A stretch of DNA of 64,000 nucleotides. It comes from Ramlibacter sp. (GTDB lineage: Bacteria; Pseudomonadota; Gammaproteobacteria; Burkholderiales; Burkholderiaceae_C). Of this stretch, positions 39,692 through 48,832 are shown one piece after another. Location of the stretch: assembly GCA_019635435.1 (NCBI GenBank), contig JAHBZM010000001.1, forward strand, positions 3,348,001-3,412,000. The letters are read 5' to 3'. Made by a program: the position numbers and the translations under genes. Position 1 is the first letter of the stretch. Each line of letters opens with the position of its first letter. The notes below the pieces were generated by a model. The model did no database searches, was not told where the DNA came from, and saw only the letters and a list, made by a program, of their open reading frames with translations.

Positions 39692-39997
39692 ATGACCCGA
39701 TCCGACCTCGTCGAAGAACTGGCAGCCCGCTTCAGCCAGCTCACGCACCGCGACGCCGAATATGCCGTCAAGACCATTCTTGATGCCATGAGCGACGCCT
39801 TGGTGCGCGGACACCGCATCGAGATCCGCGGCTTCGGCAGCTTCTCGATCAACCGCAGGCCGCCCCGCATGGGGCGCAACCCGCGCAGCGGTGAAAGCGT
39901 GCACATCCCTGAAAAGCGCGTTCCCCACTTCAAGCCGGGCAAGGCCCTGCGCGAAGCGGTGGACAAGCGCACGGCCGAACTCGAAGCCAAGGGCTGA
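39692..39997 (+). CDS. ihfB: Integration host factor beta subunit
   Basis: A 101-residue HU/IHF-family protein: MTRSDLVEELAARFSQLTHRDAEYAVKTILDAM, then IEIRGFGSFSINRRPPRMGRNPRSGESVHIP with the minor-groove Pro loop, and HFKPGKALREAVD. It bends DNA together with IhfA. The 75-bp gap after rpsA contains a long GC-rich stem (GGACAG at 39632 with CTGTCC at 39668) that may attenuate rpsA read-through. No strong ribosome binding site is seen. Confidence 0.96.
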   Translation: MTRSDLVEELAARFSQLTHRDAEYAVKTILDAMSDALVRGHRIEIRGFGSFSINRRPPRMGRNPRSGESVHIPEKRVPHFKPGKALREAVDKRTAELEAKG

Positions 39998-40031
39998 GAC
40001 CGATAGAATCTCTTCGTCACTGAGGAGATGG

Positions 40032-40316
40032 ATGAAATACCTCATGTGGCTGCTCAAGGCAGCCATTTTTTTTACCCTGTTTGCCTTTGCGCTGAATAAC
40101 CAGCAGGACGCCACCGTGCATTTCTTCTTCGGCACCCAGTGGCGCGCGCCGCAGGTGCTGGTGGTGCTGGTGGCGTTCGCGATGGGCCTGGCCGTGGGCG
40201 TGCTGGGCATGGTGCCGCGCTGGTGGAAGCACCGCAGCGCGGCCCGCAAGGCCGCCCGCGAGCCCCAGACGGTGGCCCCGGAAGACGCCAGCTCGACCCT
40301 GCACCATGGACTTTGA
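40032..40316 (+). CDS. lapA: LapA-domain membrane protein
   Basis: A 94-residue inner-membrane protein with two TM helices (MWLLKAAIFFTLFAFALNN and VLVVLVAFAMGLAVGVLGM) joined by a short periplasmic loop QDATVHFFFGTQ and a basic cytoplasmic end. It matches LapA, partner of LapB in LPS assembly control. GAGGAG precedes the ATG. Its 3' end overlaps lapB by 11 bases. Confidence 0.88.
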   Translation: MKYLMWLLKAAIFFTLFAFALNNQQDATVHFFFGTQWRAPQVLVVLVAFAMGLAVGVLGMVPRWWKHRSAARKAAREPQTVAPEDASSTLHHGL

Positions 40317-41439
40317 CCTGAGCTGGCTGCTGCTGGGCCTGCCGCTGGTGTTCGTGCTGGGCTGGGTGGCCTCGCGGCTGGACCTGCGCCAGCTGCGCAT
40401 CGAGAACCGGCAGGCGCCCAAGGCCTACTTTCGTGGCCTCAACTACCTGCTCAACGAGCAGCAGGACCAGGCCATCGACGCCTTCATCGAGGCCGTTCAG
40501 AACGACCCCGACACCTCCGAGCTTCACTTCGCGCTGGGCAACCTGTTTCGCCGCCGGGGCGAGTACGAGCGCGCGGTGCGCGTGCACGAGCACCTGCTGT
40601 CACGCGGCGACCTGGCCCGCACCGACCGCGACCGGGCCCAGCATGCGCTGGCCCTGGACTTCCTCAAGGCCGGGCTGCTGGACCGCGCCGAGGACGCACT
40701 GCGCCGGCTTGAAGGCACGGCCTTCGAGGCGCAGGCCCGCCTCGCACTGCTGGCCATCTACGAGCGCTCGCGCGACTGGGCCCAGGCCACCGAAGTCGCC
40801 ACCCGGCTCGAGGCCTCGGGCGAAGGCAGCTTCGGCACCCGCAGGGCCCACTACCTGTGCGAACAGGCCGCCCGCGTGCCCGACGACCAGGCCGAACCGC
40901 TGCTGCGCCAGGCACTGGCGGCTGCCCCCGACGCGCCACGCGCCCGCATGGACCTGGCGGCGCTGCAAAGCCGCCGCGGCGATGCCGCCGCCGCCATGAA
41001 GACCCTGCTGTCACTGGCCCACACCGCGCCCGCCGCGATCGCGCTCACCGCGAAGCGGCTGGCTGAGGCAGGCGTGGCCAGCGGCCAGCAGGCGCAGGCC
41101 CTGCAGGTGCTGCAGACCAGCTACGAGCTGTACCCCTCGCTGGATGTGCTGGACGCCATTGCCGCGCTGGAGCCCGACCCGGCCGTGGCACGCGGCTGGT
41201 ACGGCGAACACCTCAAGCGCGAACCCTCGCTGGTGGCCGCCACCAAATGGCTGGCCGGCGAAAAGCTCGCCGACGAGGACATCCATGTCCACGTGCAGAA
41301 CGCGCTTGAACACGCCGCCAAGCCCCTCACGCGCTACCGCTGCGCGGCCTGCGGCTTCGAGGCCAAGCAGCATTTCTGGCAATGCCCGGGCTGCCAGGCT
41401 TGGGACAGCTACCCGGCCCGCCGGGTGGAAGAGCTATGA
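40306..41439 (+). CDS. lapB: Lipopolysaccharide assembly protein LapB
   Basis: A 377-residue protein. It has an N-terminal TM anchor (LSWLLLGLPLVFVLGWVAS), then the conserved AYFRGLNYLLNEQQDQAIDAFIEAVQNDPDTSELHFALGNLFRRRGEYERA TPR units. It ends in a rubredoxin-like zinc domain with paired Cys (CAACGFEAKQHFWQCPGCQAWDSY). In E. coli LapB brings LpxC to FtsH and tunes LPS synthesis. It is followed by heptose genes, fitting an LPS operon. Confidence 0.95.
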   Translation: MDFDLSWLLLGLPLVFVLGWVASRLDLRQLRIENRQAPKAYFRGLNYLLNEQQDQAIDAFIEAVQNDPDTSELHFALGNLFRRRGEYERAVRVHEHLLSRGDLARTDRDRAQHALALDFLKAGLLDRAEDALRRLEGTAFEAQARLALLAIYERSRDWAQATEVATRLEASGEGSFGTRRAHYLCEQAARVPDDQAEPLLRQALAAAPDAPRARMDLAALQSRRGDAAAAMKTLLSLAHTAPAAIALTAKRLAEAGVASGQQAQALQVLQTSYELYPSLDVLDAIAALEPDPAVARGWYGEHLKREPSLVAATKWLAGEKLADEDIHVHVQNALEHAAKPLTRYRCAACGFEAKQHFWQCPGCQAWDSYPARRVEEL

Positions 41440-42365
41440 ACCCGACCAAAGACCAGCTTTCCAAAGCCCGCGTGCTCGTGGTGGGCGACGCCATGCTCGA
41501 CCGCTACTGGCATGGCGCGGTGGACCGCATCTCGCCCGAGGCGCCGGTGCCCGTGGTGCGGGTCACGCGCGAGGTCGAGACCATTGGCGGCGCCGGCAAC
41601 GTGGCCTTCAACGTGACCACGCTGGGGGCCCAGGCCAGCTTCATCGGTGTGATGGGCGACGACGAACCCGGCCGCAAGCTCGAAGCGCTGATGCGCGACA
41701 CCGGCATCCAGACCCACCTGGCGCGCGACCCGGGCCTGCAGACCACCGTGAAACTGCGGGTCATTGGCCGCCAGCAGCAACTGCTGCGCATGGACTTCGA
41801 GAACGAGCCCGACCACGAGGCGCTGGCCTCGCAGACCGAGGCCTTCGCCCGGCTGGTGCCGAAGCACGGCGCGGTGCTGTTCTCGGACTATGGCAAGGGC
41901 GGCCTGGCCCATGTGGGCACCATGATCAGCGCCGCGCGCGCCGCCGGCAAGCCGGTGCTGGTGGACCCCAAGGGCAGCGACTATTCGCGCTACGCGGGGG
42001 CCACCGTCATCACCCCCAACCGGGCCGAGCTGCAGCAGGTGGTGGGCACCTGGCACAGCGAGGCCGAGCTGCGCGCCAAGGCCCAGGGCCTGCGCGAATC
42101 GCTGCAGCTGGGCGCCCTGCTGGTCACGCGCAGCGAGGAAGGCATGAGCCTGTTCGATGCGCAGGGCGAAGTCCATGTGACGGCCCAGGCCCGCGAAGTC
42201 TTCGACGTGACCGGCGCCGGCGACACCGTGATCGCCACCCTGGCCGCCCTGGTGGCCGCCGGGATGAGCCTGCGCGACGCCCTGCCCCTGGCCAACAAGG
42301 CTGGCGGCATCGTGGTGGGCAAATTCGGCACTGCCACCGTCTCCCATGAGGAACTGTTTTCATGA
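41436..42365 (+). CDS. rfaE1: D-glycero-beta-D-manno-heptose-7-phosphate kinase
   Basis: A 309-residue PfkB/ribokinase-family kinase matching HldE domain I only. It has VLVVGDAMLDRYWHGAVDRISPEAPVPV, ETIGGAGNVAFNVTTLGA, and the catalytic DVTGAGDTVIATLAAL near residue 262. The adenylyltransferase domain is not fused, so a separate rfaE2/hldC gene must lie elsewhere. It supplies ADP-heptose for LPS core. The start overlaps the lapB stop (ATGA). Confidence 0.94.
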   Translation: MNPTKDQLSKARVLVVGDAMLDRYWHGAVDRISPEAPVPVVRVTREVETIGGAGNVAFNVTTLGAQASFIGVMGDDEPGRKLEALMRDTGIQTHLARDPGLQTTVKLRVIGRQQQLLRMDFENEPDHEALASQTEAFARLVPKHGAVLFSDYGKGGLAHVGTMISAARAAGKPVLVDPKGSDYSRYAGATVITPNRAELQQVVGTWHSEAELRAKAQGLRESLQLGALLVTRSEEGMSLFDAQGEVHVTAQAREVFDVTGAGDTVIATLAALVAAGMSLRDALPLANKAGGIVVGKFGTATVSHEELFS

Positions 42366-43372
42366 CCCGAATCGTTGTGACCGGCGCGGCCGGCTTCATC
42401 GGCAGCAACCTCGTCAAGGGGCTGAATGCCCGTGGCATCGACGACATCATTGCCGTCGACGACCTGACCCAGGGCGACAAGTTCCGCAACCTGGCTGACC
42501 TGCGGATCGCCGACTACCTGGACGCCAGCGTGTTCTATGACCGCTTTGCCGACGGCGCGTTTGGCCGGGTCGAGGCCGTCTTCCATGAGGGCGCGTGCAG
42601 CGACACCATGGAGACCAATGGCCGCTACATGATGGAGAACAACTACTCGCTGTCGTGCAACCTGTTCGCGGCCTGCCAGAAGCGCGGCACGCGCCTGCTG
42701 TACGCGTCGTCGGCGGCCACGTACGGCGGCTCCGACACCTTCCGCGAGACGCCGGAGTTTGAAAAGCCGCTCAACGTCTACGGCTACTCCAAGCTGCTGT
42801 TCGACCAGAGAATGCGGAGAGAACTCGGAACCGATTTCTCGGCGGCGACAACACAAGTCGCGGGCTTCCGTTACTTCAACGTGTATGGCCCGCGCGAGCA
42901 GCACAAGGGCCGCATGGCCAGCGTGGCCTTCCACCAGTTCAACCAGTTCCAGGCGGAGGGCCGCGTCAAGCTGTTCGGCGAATACGGCGGCTACGCGCCG
43001 GGCGAGCAGATGCGCGATTTCGTCTTCATCGACGACGTGGTAGCCGTCAACCTGTGGTTCCTCGACCATCCGGACCGCAGCGGCATCTTCAACCTCGGCA
43101 CCGGCCGCGCCCAGCCGTTCAACGACGTGGCGCTGGCCGTGGTCAACGGCATGCGCACGCGCAAGCATCAGCCGGCGCTGGACCTGACGGGCGCCACCCA
43201 GGCACAGCTGATCGAGTACGTGGCCTTCCCCGATGCGCTGCGCGGCAAGTACCAGTGCTACACCCAGGCTGACCTGGGCCGCCTGCGCGCCGCGGGCTGC
43301 GATCACGCGTTCTGCGACGTGCAGACCGGCGTGGCGAGGTACATCGACACCCTGGGCGGTGCCCAAGGGTAA
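42362..43372 (+). CDS. hldD: ADP-glyceromanno-heptose 6-epimerase
   Basis: A 336-residue short-chain dehydrogenase-type epimerase. NADP-binding VVTGAAGFIGSNLVKGL is at residues 5-21, followed by FHEGACSDTMETNGRYMMENNY, the catalytic VYGYSKLLFDQ (Tyr-x3-Lys) and FRYFNVYGPREQHKGRMASVAFH. It converts ADP-D-glycero- to ADP-L-glycero-heptose for the LPS core. ATGA overlap with the kinase gene. Slight local drop in codon bias around 42,800 but no frame break. Confidence 0.96.
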   Translation: MTRIVVTGAAGFIGSNLVKGLNARGIDDIIAVDDLTQGDKFRNLADLRIADYLDASVFYDRFADGAFGRVEAVFHEGACSDTMETNGRYMMENNYSLSCNLFAACQKRGTRLLYASSAATYGGSDTFRETPEFEKPLNVYGYSKLLFDQRMRRELGTDFSAATTQVAGFRYFNVYGPREQHKGRMASVAFHQFNQFQAEGRVKLFGEYGGYAPGEQMRDFVFIDDVVAVNLWFLDHPDRSGIFNLGTGRAQPFNDVALAVVNGMRTRKHQPALDLTGATQAQLIEYVAFPDALRGKYQCYTQADLGRLRAAGCDHAFCDVQTGVARYIDTLGGAQG

Positions 43373-43479
43373 GTCCTGATCGCCGCCGCGGCTGGCGGTC
43401 AACGGGGACACGGCAGCGCCGTTATAGGAGCAGCCCGGCGCGGAGGGTGCCGGTTTGTCCATCCCCTGAGGAGATCCCC

Positions 43480-44085
43480 ATGTTGAAGAAAATCCTGGCC
43501 TTCGTGGCCATGCTGTACGCCGCCGCCTGCTTCGCTGCCGTTGACGTGAACAAGGCCAGCGCCGCCGAGCTCGATGGCATCAAGGGCATTGGCCCGGCCA
43601 TTTCCGGCCGGATCATTGACGAGCGCAAGAAGGGCAGCTTCAAGGACTGGAGCGACTTCATCAGCCGCGTCAAGGGCGTGGGCGAAGGCAACGCCGCCAA
43701 GTTCTCCACCGAAGGCCTGACCGTCAACGGCGCCGGCTTCAAGGGCGCGGCCGCGCCGGCTGCCGCCAAGGAAGAAAAGGCCGCCGACAAGAAGGCAGAA
43801 GCCAAGCCCGCCGCCGCCCCTGCAGCCGCTGCGGCGCCCGCCGCCAAGGAGGAAAAGAAGGACCCCAAGGCCGAAGCCAAGATGAAGGCCGACGAAGCCA
43901 AGGCCAAGAAGGAAGCCGACAAGAAAGCCAAGGCAGAAGAAAAAGCCAAAAAGGCCGAGGAAGCCAAAGCCAAGAAAGAGGCTGACATGAAGGCCAAGGA
44001 AGAAGCCAAGAAGGCCAAGGCCGCGAAGAAAGACGACAAGAAGGCTGAAGCGCCCAAGGCCGCCGCCAGCGCCGCCAAGAAGTAA
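43480..44085 (+). CDS. Exported ComEA-like helix-hairpin-helix protein with long Lys/Ala tail
   Basis: A 201-residue protein. The signal peptide is MLKKILAFVAMLYAAACFA. A ComEA-type HhH domain follows (VDVNKASAAELDGIKGIGPAISGRIIDERKKGSFKDWSDFISRVKGVG, residues 20-80). The remaining 110 residues are almost only Ala, Lys, Glu, Asp and Pro, with repeats of KAKKEADKKAK type resembling histone H1 or the TolA middle. The HhH part binds DNA in competence proteins; the tail could bind DNA or span the envelope. TGAGGAGA precedes the ATG. Confidence 0.85.
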   Translation: MLKKILAFVAMLYAAACFAAVDVNKASAAELDGIKGIGPAISGRIIDERKKGSFKDWSDFISRVKGVGEGNAAKFSTEGLTVNGAGFKGAAAPAAAKEEKAADKKAEAKPAAAPAAAAAPAAKEEKKDPKAEAKMKADEAKAKKEADKKAKAEEKAKKAEEAKAKKEADMKAKEEAKKAKAAKKDDKKAEAPKAAASAAKK

Positions 44086-44107
44086 GCCGGCACCCGGCTC
44101 ACGCCAT

Positions 44108-44131
44108 CAGCCCGCTCCGGCGGGCTTTTTG
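44108..44131 (+). terminator. Rho-independent terminator after the ComEA-like gene
   Basis: The stem AGCCCGC/GCGGGCT with loop TCCG is followed by T5. It starts 23 bp after the stop codon. Confidence 0.92.
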
Positions 44132-44142
44132 TTGGTCAAATC

Positions 44143-44193
44143 AGGCTGGAGTCCAGGCCTGGCGGCCACTGTCTGCTATCAATAGCGTAGCAA
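44143..44193 (-). repeat. Dispersed element, copy D
   Basis: On the minus strand it reads TTGCTACGCTATTGATAGCA, then ACAGTGGCCGCCAGG, then CCTGGACTCCAGCC. It lies 12 bp after the stop of the minus-strand DinB-family gene, in sense orientation with it. Confidence 0.85.
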
Positions 44194-44205
44194 CCGGCGG
44201 TCACC

Positions 44206-44739
44206 TCAAACCAGCGCGATCAGGTCGGTGGTGCCGACATCCACCCCCGCCTGCATCAGCAAGGTGGTGGCCTGCCCGCGGTGGTGCGCCTGGTGGTTGA
44301 AGAAGTGCGTCAGCGCCTTCCAGGCGGGGTGCTCGCGTGGCACGCCCTTGCTGTTGGCATAGCGCATGGTGCTCAGGGGGAAGCTGGCCGGCATGTCGGC
44401 CAGCCAGTCTTCCACCGCGGCGTCCAGCCGGTCACGCCGGGCCTTGAGGGCATCCCAATCGGCTTCGAGTTCGGTGGCAAACGAGGCGCCGGCGGGCAGC
44501 GCCAGCAGGTCACCGCCCAGCGCCTCGAACACCACCCCCTGGCTGGCAAAACGCTGCAGCCACATCGAGTCGGCCCACACGAGGTGGTTCAGCGTGCCGT
44601 GGATGGAGCCAAAAAAGGCGCCGCCATCGCGCTTGCGCCCCGCCTCTCCAAGCGGCTCGCAGGCCGCGTAGAGGCGCTGGTTGAACCAGCGGTTGTAGCG
44701 GGCCAGGAACTGGTAGTTCTCAATGAAGGGGCTGTCCAT
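44206..44739 (-). CDS. DinB-family protein
   Basis: A 177-residue four-helix-bundle protein of the DinB/YfiT type. NYQFLARYNRWFNQRLYAAC is the first helix. The metal-binding His set is in GTLNHLVWADSMW and HFFNHQAHHRGQATTLL. Members bind a metal and act as thiol-dependent transferases or hydrolases; the exact reaction is unknown. It overlaps the end of the preceding small gene by 20 bases, so it is the last gene of the minus-strand transcript that includes the oxoprolinase. Confidence 0.87.
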   Translation of the reverse strand: MDSPFIENYQFLARYNRWFNQRLYAACEPLGEAGRKRDGGAFFGSIHGTLNHLVWADSMWLQRFASQGVVFEALGGDLLALPAGASFATELEADWDALKARRDRLDAAVEDWLADMPASFPLSTMRYANSKGVPREHPAWKALTHFFNHQAHHRGQATTLLMQAGVDVGTTDLIALV

Positions 44740-45094
44740 GCCCCGCATTGTCGGGGCTTTCGCGCCGCGCCGCAGCGCCCGGCACCGCGTGCCCGAACAG
44801 GGGCAGCAGCCCCTCGACCCGGCTGACGGCCGCGGCTTCGCCCAGATCCTGCGCGAGGTACTGGTACAGCGTGGAGCGCAGCAGCCACAGCTCGATCAGG
44901 CTGCCCGCGCGCGCAATCTGGCCGCAGGCGCGTGCGCGGTGCTCGTGGCTGCAGGGGCCTGTCGCCATGCGCATGGCCTGGCGGATCGCTTCAAGGTCCG
45001 CCGCCGGCTCGGCGGGCTGCGTGGCCGCCAGTTCGTGGCCGCGCGAGCCCCAGGTCGATGCGAGCCATCGTTGAACGCGTTGTGTCATGTCCAT
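44720..45094 (-). CDS. Conserved hypothetical protein
   Basis: A 124-residue mostly helical protein (MDMTQRVQRWLASTWGSRGHELA; AIRQAMRMATG; the Cys-rich PCSHEHRARACGQIARA; LIELWLLRSTLYQYLAQDLGEAAAVSRVEGLLPLF). It resembles a short uncharacterised Burkholderiales family. GGAGGTGG lies upstream of the ATG at 45094, 22 bp after the oxoprolinase stop. The end overlaps the DinB-family start. No function can be assigned. Confidence 0.65.
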   Translation of the reverse strand: MDMTQRVQRWLASTWGSRGHELAATQPAEPAADLEAIRQAMRMATGPCSHEHRARACGQIARAGSLIELWLLRSTLYQYLAQDLGEAAAVSRVEGLLPLFGHAVPGAAARRESPDNAGHGQPLH

Positions 45095-45116
45095 GGAACC
45101 ACCTCCAGGCGCCGCA

Positions 45117-48100
45117 TCAGGCCGCGCCGTAACCGCCACCTCCGGGCGTCAGGATTTCAAACACATCACCCGGCTGCATTTCCGCCTGGCCGATGTGACC
45201 CAGTTCCTCCACTTGTCCGTCGGCGCGCACCACCCGGTTCACGCCCACCTGTCCGGCCTGGCCCCCTGCCAGGCCGAAAGCGCCATGCTTGCGGCCGTTC
45301 GACAGGATGCTGGCCGTCATGTCTTCGAGAAAGCGCACGCGGCGCACGCCACCGTTGCCGCCCGTCCAGCGCCCCGCGCCGCCCGAGCCCTCGCGGATCT
45401 CATAGCTGTCAAGACGCACCGGGAAGCGGAACTCCAGTACCTCGGGGTCGGTCAGCCGGGAGTTGGTCATGTGGGTCTGGACCACGCTGGTGCCGTTGAA
45501 GCCCTCGCCAGCACCGCTGCCCCCCGAGATGGTCTCGTAGTACTGGTGCGAGGCGTTGCCAAAGGTGAAGTTGTTCATCGTGCACTGGCTCGCCGCCATC
45601 ACGCCCAGCGCGCCATACAGCGCATTGGTGATGCAGGTCGAGGTTTCCACGTTGCCGGCCACCACCGAGGCCGGCGGGTTGGGGTTGAGCATGGAGCCCG
45701 GCGGAATGATGACCTTGAGCGGCTTCAGGCAACCCGCGTTGAGCGGAATGTCGTCGTCCACCAGGGTGCGGAACACGTACAGCACCGCGGCCATGCACAC
45801 GGCCGTGGGCGCGTTGAAGTTGTTGAGCTGCTGGGCCGAGGTGCCGGTGAAGTCGATCTCGGCACTGCGGCTTTTCGCGTTCACCCGGATCGCGACCTGG
45901 ATCTGCGCACCGTTGTCCAGTGGCAGGGTGAAGGCCCCGTCCTTCAGCCGCGTGATCACGCGCCGCACCGACTCCTCGGCGTTGTCCTGCACGTGGCCCA
46001 TGTAGGCCTGCACCACGTCCAGGCCGAACTGCTCGACCATCTTGCGCAGCTCCTGCACGCCCTTCTCGTTGGCGGCAATCTGGGCCTTGAGGTCGGCCAT
46101 GTTCTGCTGGGGGTTGCGGCTGGGGTACTTGCCGCTTTGCAGCAGCGCCACCATCTCGGCCTCGCGCAGCACGCCACGGTCCACCAGCTTGACGTTGTTG
46201 ATCTGCACGCCCTCTTCCTCGATCAGGGTCGAGAACGGGGGCATGGATCCGGGCGTGGTGCCGCCAATGTCGGCATGGTGGCCCCGGCTGCCCACGTAGA
46301 ACAGCGGCTTGTCGTGCGCCGCGGCGCCCAGGTAGACCGGCGTGATCACCGTCACGTCGGGCAGGTGGGTGCCGCCGTGGTATGGGTCATTGAGCACATA
46401 CACATCGCCCGGCTGCATCTTGCCCGCGTTCTCGCGGATCACGGTCTTGATGCTCTCGCCCATGGAGCCCAGGTGCACCGGCATGTGCGGGGCGTTGGCG
46501 ATCAGGTTGCCGTCGGCGTCGAACAGCGCGCAGCTGAAGTCCAGCCGCTCCTTGATGTTGACCGAGTAGGCCGTGTTCTGCAGTTGCAGGCCCATCTGCT
46601 CGGCGATGTTCATGAACAGGTTGTTGAACACCTCCAGCAGCACCGGGTCCACCGTGGTGCCCACGGCGAACCGCGCCGCGCGCGGGATGCGCCGGTCCAG
46701 CACCAGGTGGTCCAGCGCGGTCAGCTCGGCTTCCCAGCCGGGTTCGACCACGGTGGTGGCGTTCTTCTCGGCAATGATGGCCGGGCCGGGCACCACGTCG
46801 CCAGGGCGCAGGTCCTCGCGCACCACCAGTGCGGCGTCGTGCCACTGGCCGCCCGAGTACATGCGAACGGTTTCACGGCGCGGCACTTCACGCGGTTCGA
46901 AGGTGTCGCTGCGCGGCTCGGCCGGCGCGTCGCCCGCGACCACGGCCTCGACCGACACGGCCTCCACCATCAGCCGCTTGCCCTGCATGAGGAAGGCAAA
47001 GCGCTGGCGGTAGGCCGCCTCGAATGCCGTCTTGATGCTGGCAAGATCACCAAACGGCACCACCAGCGCAGAGTCACTGCCCTCGTAGCGCACATGCACC
47101 CGATGGTGCACCGTCACGGCACCGGCATTGACCTGCTGGCGCTCCAGCTCGGCCTGGGCGGTGGCGCCCAGCGTCTCCAGCCTTTCGGCCACCAGCGGCA
47201 GCGACTCCGCGGCCAGCGGCATTTCCACCGCCTGTTCGCGGATCACGTTCTGGTCGGCCAGGCCCATGCCATAGGCGCTGAGCACACCGGCCAGCGGGTG
47301 CACGAACACCCGTGTCATGCCCAGCGCATCGGCCACCAGGCAGGCGTGCTGGCCGCCCGCGCCGCCAAAGCATTGCAGCGTGTAGCGCGTGACGTCGTAG
47401 CCGCGCGCCACCGAAATTTTCTTGATGGCATTGGCCATCTGCTGCACCGCGATGTTGATGAAGCCCTCGGCCACCACCTCGGCGCTGCGGCCGGTGCGGC
47501 CGGCCAGCTCGTTGAACCTGGCCTCGACCGCCTCGTAGCTCAGCGCCTCGTCGGCGTGCGTGCCAAACACCTTGGGGAAGTAGCGCGGCTGGATCTTGCC
47601 GGTCATCACGTTGGCGTCGGTCACGGCCAGCGGGCCACCGCGACGGTAGCTCGCGGGGCCGGGGTTGGCGCCCGCGCTCTCGGGGCCCACGCGAAAGCGA
47701 GACCCGTCAAACTCGAGGATCGAGCCGCCGCCGGCGGCCACGGTGTGGATGCTCATCATGGGCGCGCGCATGCGCACGCCGGCCACCTGGGTTTCAAATT
47801 CGCGCTCGAACTCGCCAGCGTAGTGCGACACATCGGTCGAGGTGCCGCCCATGTCAAAGCCGATCACCTTGTCATGGCCAGCCAGCGCCGCGGTGCGGGC
47901 CATGCCCACGATGCCGCCGGCCGGGCCGGACAGGATGGCATCCTTGCCCTGGAAGGCATGGGCGTCGGTCAGGCCGCCGGACGATTGCATGAAGAACAGC
48001 TTGACGCCGGGCATCTCGCCCGCGACCTGCTCCACATAGCGGCGCAGGATGGGCGACAGGTAGGCGTCGACCACGGTGGTGTCGCCACGGCTCACGAACT

Positions 48101-48725
48101 TCATCATCGGGCTGGTTTCATGCGAGGTGCTGACCTGCGTGAAGCCCACCTTGCGCGCGATGGCGGCGGCCTGCTGCTCGTGCTCGGTATAGCGGTAGCC
48201 GTGCATGAACACGATGGCCACGCTGCGCAACCCGCGCCCATAGGCGGCCAGCAGGTCGCCGCGCAGGCTGGCCTCGTCCAGGGCGCGCACCACATCGCCA
48301 TGGGCGCCGATGCGCTCGTCGGCCTCGATCACCTCGGTGTAGAGCAGCTCGGGCAGCACCACGTTGCGGTCGAACAGGCGCGGCCGGTTCTGGTAGGCGA
48401 TGCGCAGCCCGTCGCGAAAGCCCCGGCTGGTGACCAGCAGCGTGGGCTCGCCCTTGCGCTCGAGCAGCGCATTGGTGGCCACCGTGGTGCCCATCTTCAC
48501 GCACTCCACCAGCTGCGGGGTGACCGGCTCGCCGCGCTTCAGGCCCAGCAGGTGGCGGATGCCCGCCACCGCCGCGTCCTTGTACTGCTCGGGGTTTTCC
48601 GACAGCAGCTTGTGCGTGGTCAGCGAGCCGTCGGGCCGCTTGGCCACGATGTCGGTGAATGTGCCGCCGCGGTCGATCCAGAATTGCCAGCGGCTGGTAC
48701 CCGGGGAGGAAGATGTGTCTTGCAT
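45117..48725 (-). CDS. 5-oxoprolinase (fused hydantoinase A/B family)
   Basis: A 1202-residue fused enzyme, the usual length of OPLAH-type oxoprolinases. The N-terminal HyuA part has WQFWIDRGGTFTDIVAKRPDG (residues 13-33), the FGGAGGQHACLVADALGM segment, and the actin-like ATPase signatures VIGFDMGGTSTDVSHYAGE and GPAGGIVGM. From about residue 690 the HyuB part has PVLLEVFNNLFMNIAEQMG and PGDVYVLNDPYHGGTHLPDV. It hydrolyses 5-oxoproline to glutamate with ATP; a hydantoin substrate cannot be excluded. No strong ribosome binding site. It lies in one direction with GST, TRAP and D-glutamate cyclase-like genes. Confidence 0.9.
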   Translation of the reverse strand: MQDTSSSPGTSRWQFWIDRGGTFTDIVAKRPDGSLTTHKLLSENPEQYKDAAVAGIRHLLGLKRGEPVTPQLVECVKMGTTVATNALLERKGEPTLLVTSRGFRDGLRIAYQNRPRLFDRNVVLPELLYTEVIEADERIGAHGDVVRALDEASLRGDLLAAYGRGLRSVAIVFMHGYRYTEHEQQAAAIARKVGFTQVSTSHETSPMMKFVSRGDTTVVDAYLSPILRRYVEQVAGEMPGVKLFFMQSSGGLTDAHAFQGKDAILSGPAGGIVGMARTAALAGHDKVIGFDMGGTSTDVSHYAGEFEREFETQVAGVRMRAPMMSIHTVAAGGGSILEFDGSRFRVGPESAGANPGPASYRRGGPLAVTDANVMTGKIQPRYFPKVFGTHADEALSYEAVEARFNELAGRTGRSAEVVAEGFINIAVQQMANAIKKISVARGYDVTRYTLQCFGGAGGQHACLVADALGMTRVFVHPLAGVLSAYGMGLADQNVIREQAVEMPLAAESLPLVAERLETLGATAQAELERQQVNAGAVTVHHRVHVRYEGSDSALVVPFGDLASIKTAFEAAYRQRFAFLMQGKRLMVEAVSVEAVVAGDAPAEPRSDTFEPREVPRRETVRMYSGGQWHDAALVVREDLRPGDVVPGPAIIAEKNATTVVEPGWEAELTALDHLVLDRRIPRAARFAVGTTVDPVLLEVFNNLFMNIAEQMGLQLQNTAYSVNIKERLDFSCALFDADGNLIANAPHMPVHLGSMGESIKTVIRENAGKMQPGDVYVLNDPYHGGTHLPDVTVITPVYLGAAAHDKPLFYVGSRGHHADIGGTTPGSMPPFSTLIEEEGVQINNVKLVDRGVLREAEMVALLQSGKYPSRNPQQNMADLKAQIAANEKGVQELRKMVEQFGLDVVQAYMGHVQDNAEESVRRVITRLKDGAFTLPLDNGAQIQVAIRVNAKSRSAEIDFTGTSAQQLNNFNAPTAVCMAAVLYVFRTLVDDDIPLNAGCLKPLKVIIPPGSMLNPNPPASVVAGNVETSTCITNALYGALGVMAASQCTMNNFTFGNASHQYYETISGGSGAGEGFNGTSVVQTHMTNSRLTDPEVLEFRFPVRLDSYEIREGSGGAGRWTGGNGGVRRVRFLEDMTASILSNGRKHGAFGLAGGQAGQVGVNRVVRADGQVEELGHIGQAEMQPGDVFEILTPGGGGYGAA

Positions 48726-48832
48726 GTTGCTTCGGTTTTCAGGGTAAAGGGAATCCGCCGCGCCCGGCCAGGCCAGGCGATGCGGTTTCAGGTGAAAAAA
48801 TAACGGCGGATTCCATGGCTCAGGGCGAGAGG

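Noticed and set aside
37937..40249. Long open frame antisense to rpsA, ihfB and lapA
   Set aside because: It crosses three certain genes and has no recognisable domain.
45087..48803. Open frame of more than 1200 codons antisense to the oxoprolinase
   Set aside because: His/Gly/Val-rich antisense shadow; the oxoprolinase frame carries all family motifs.
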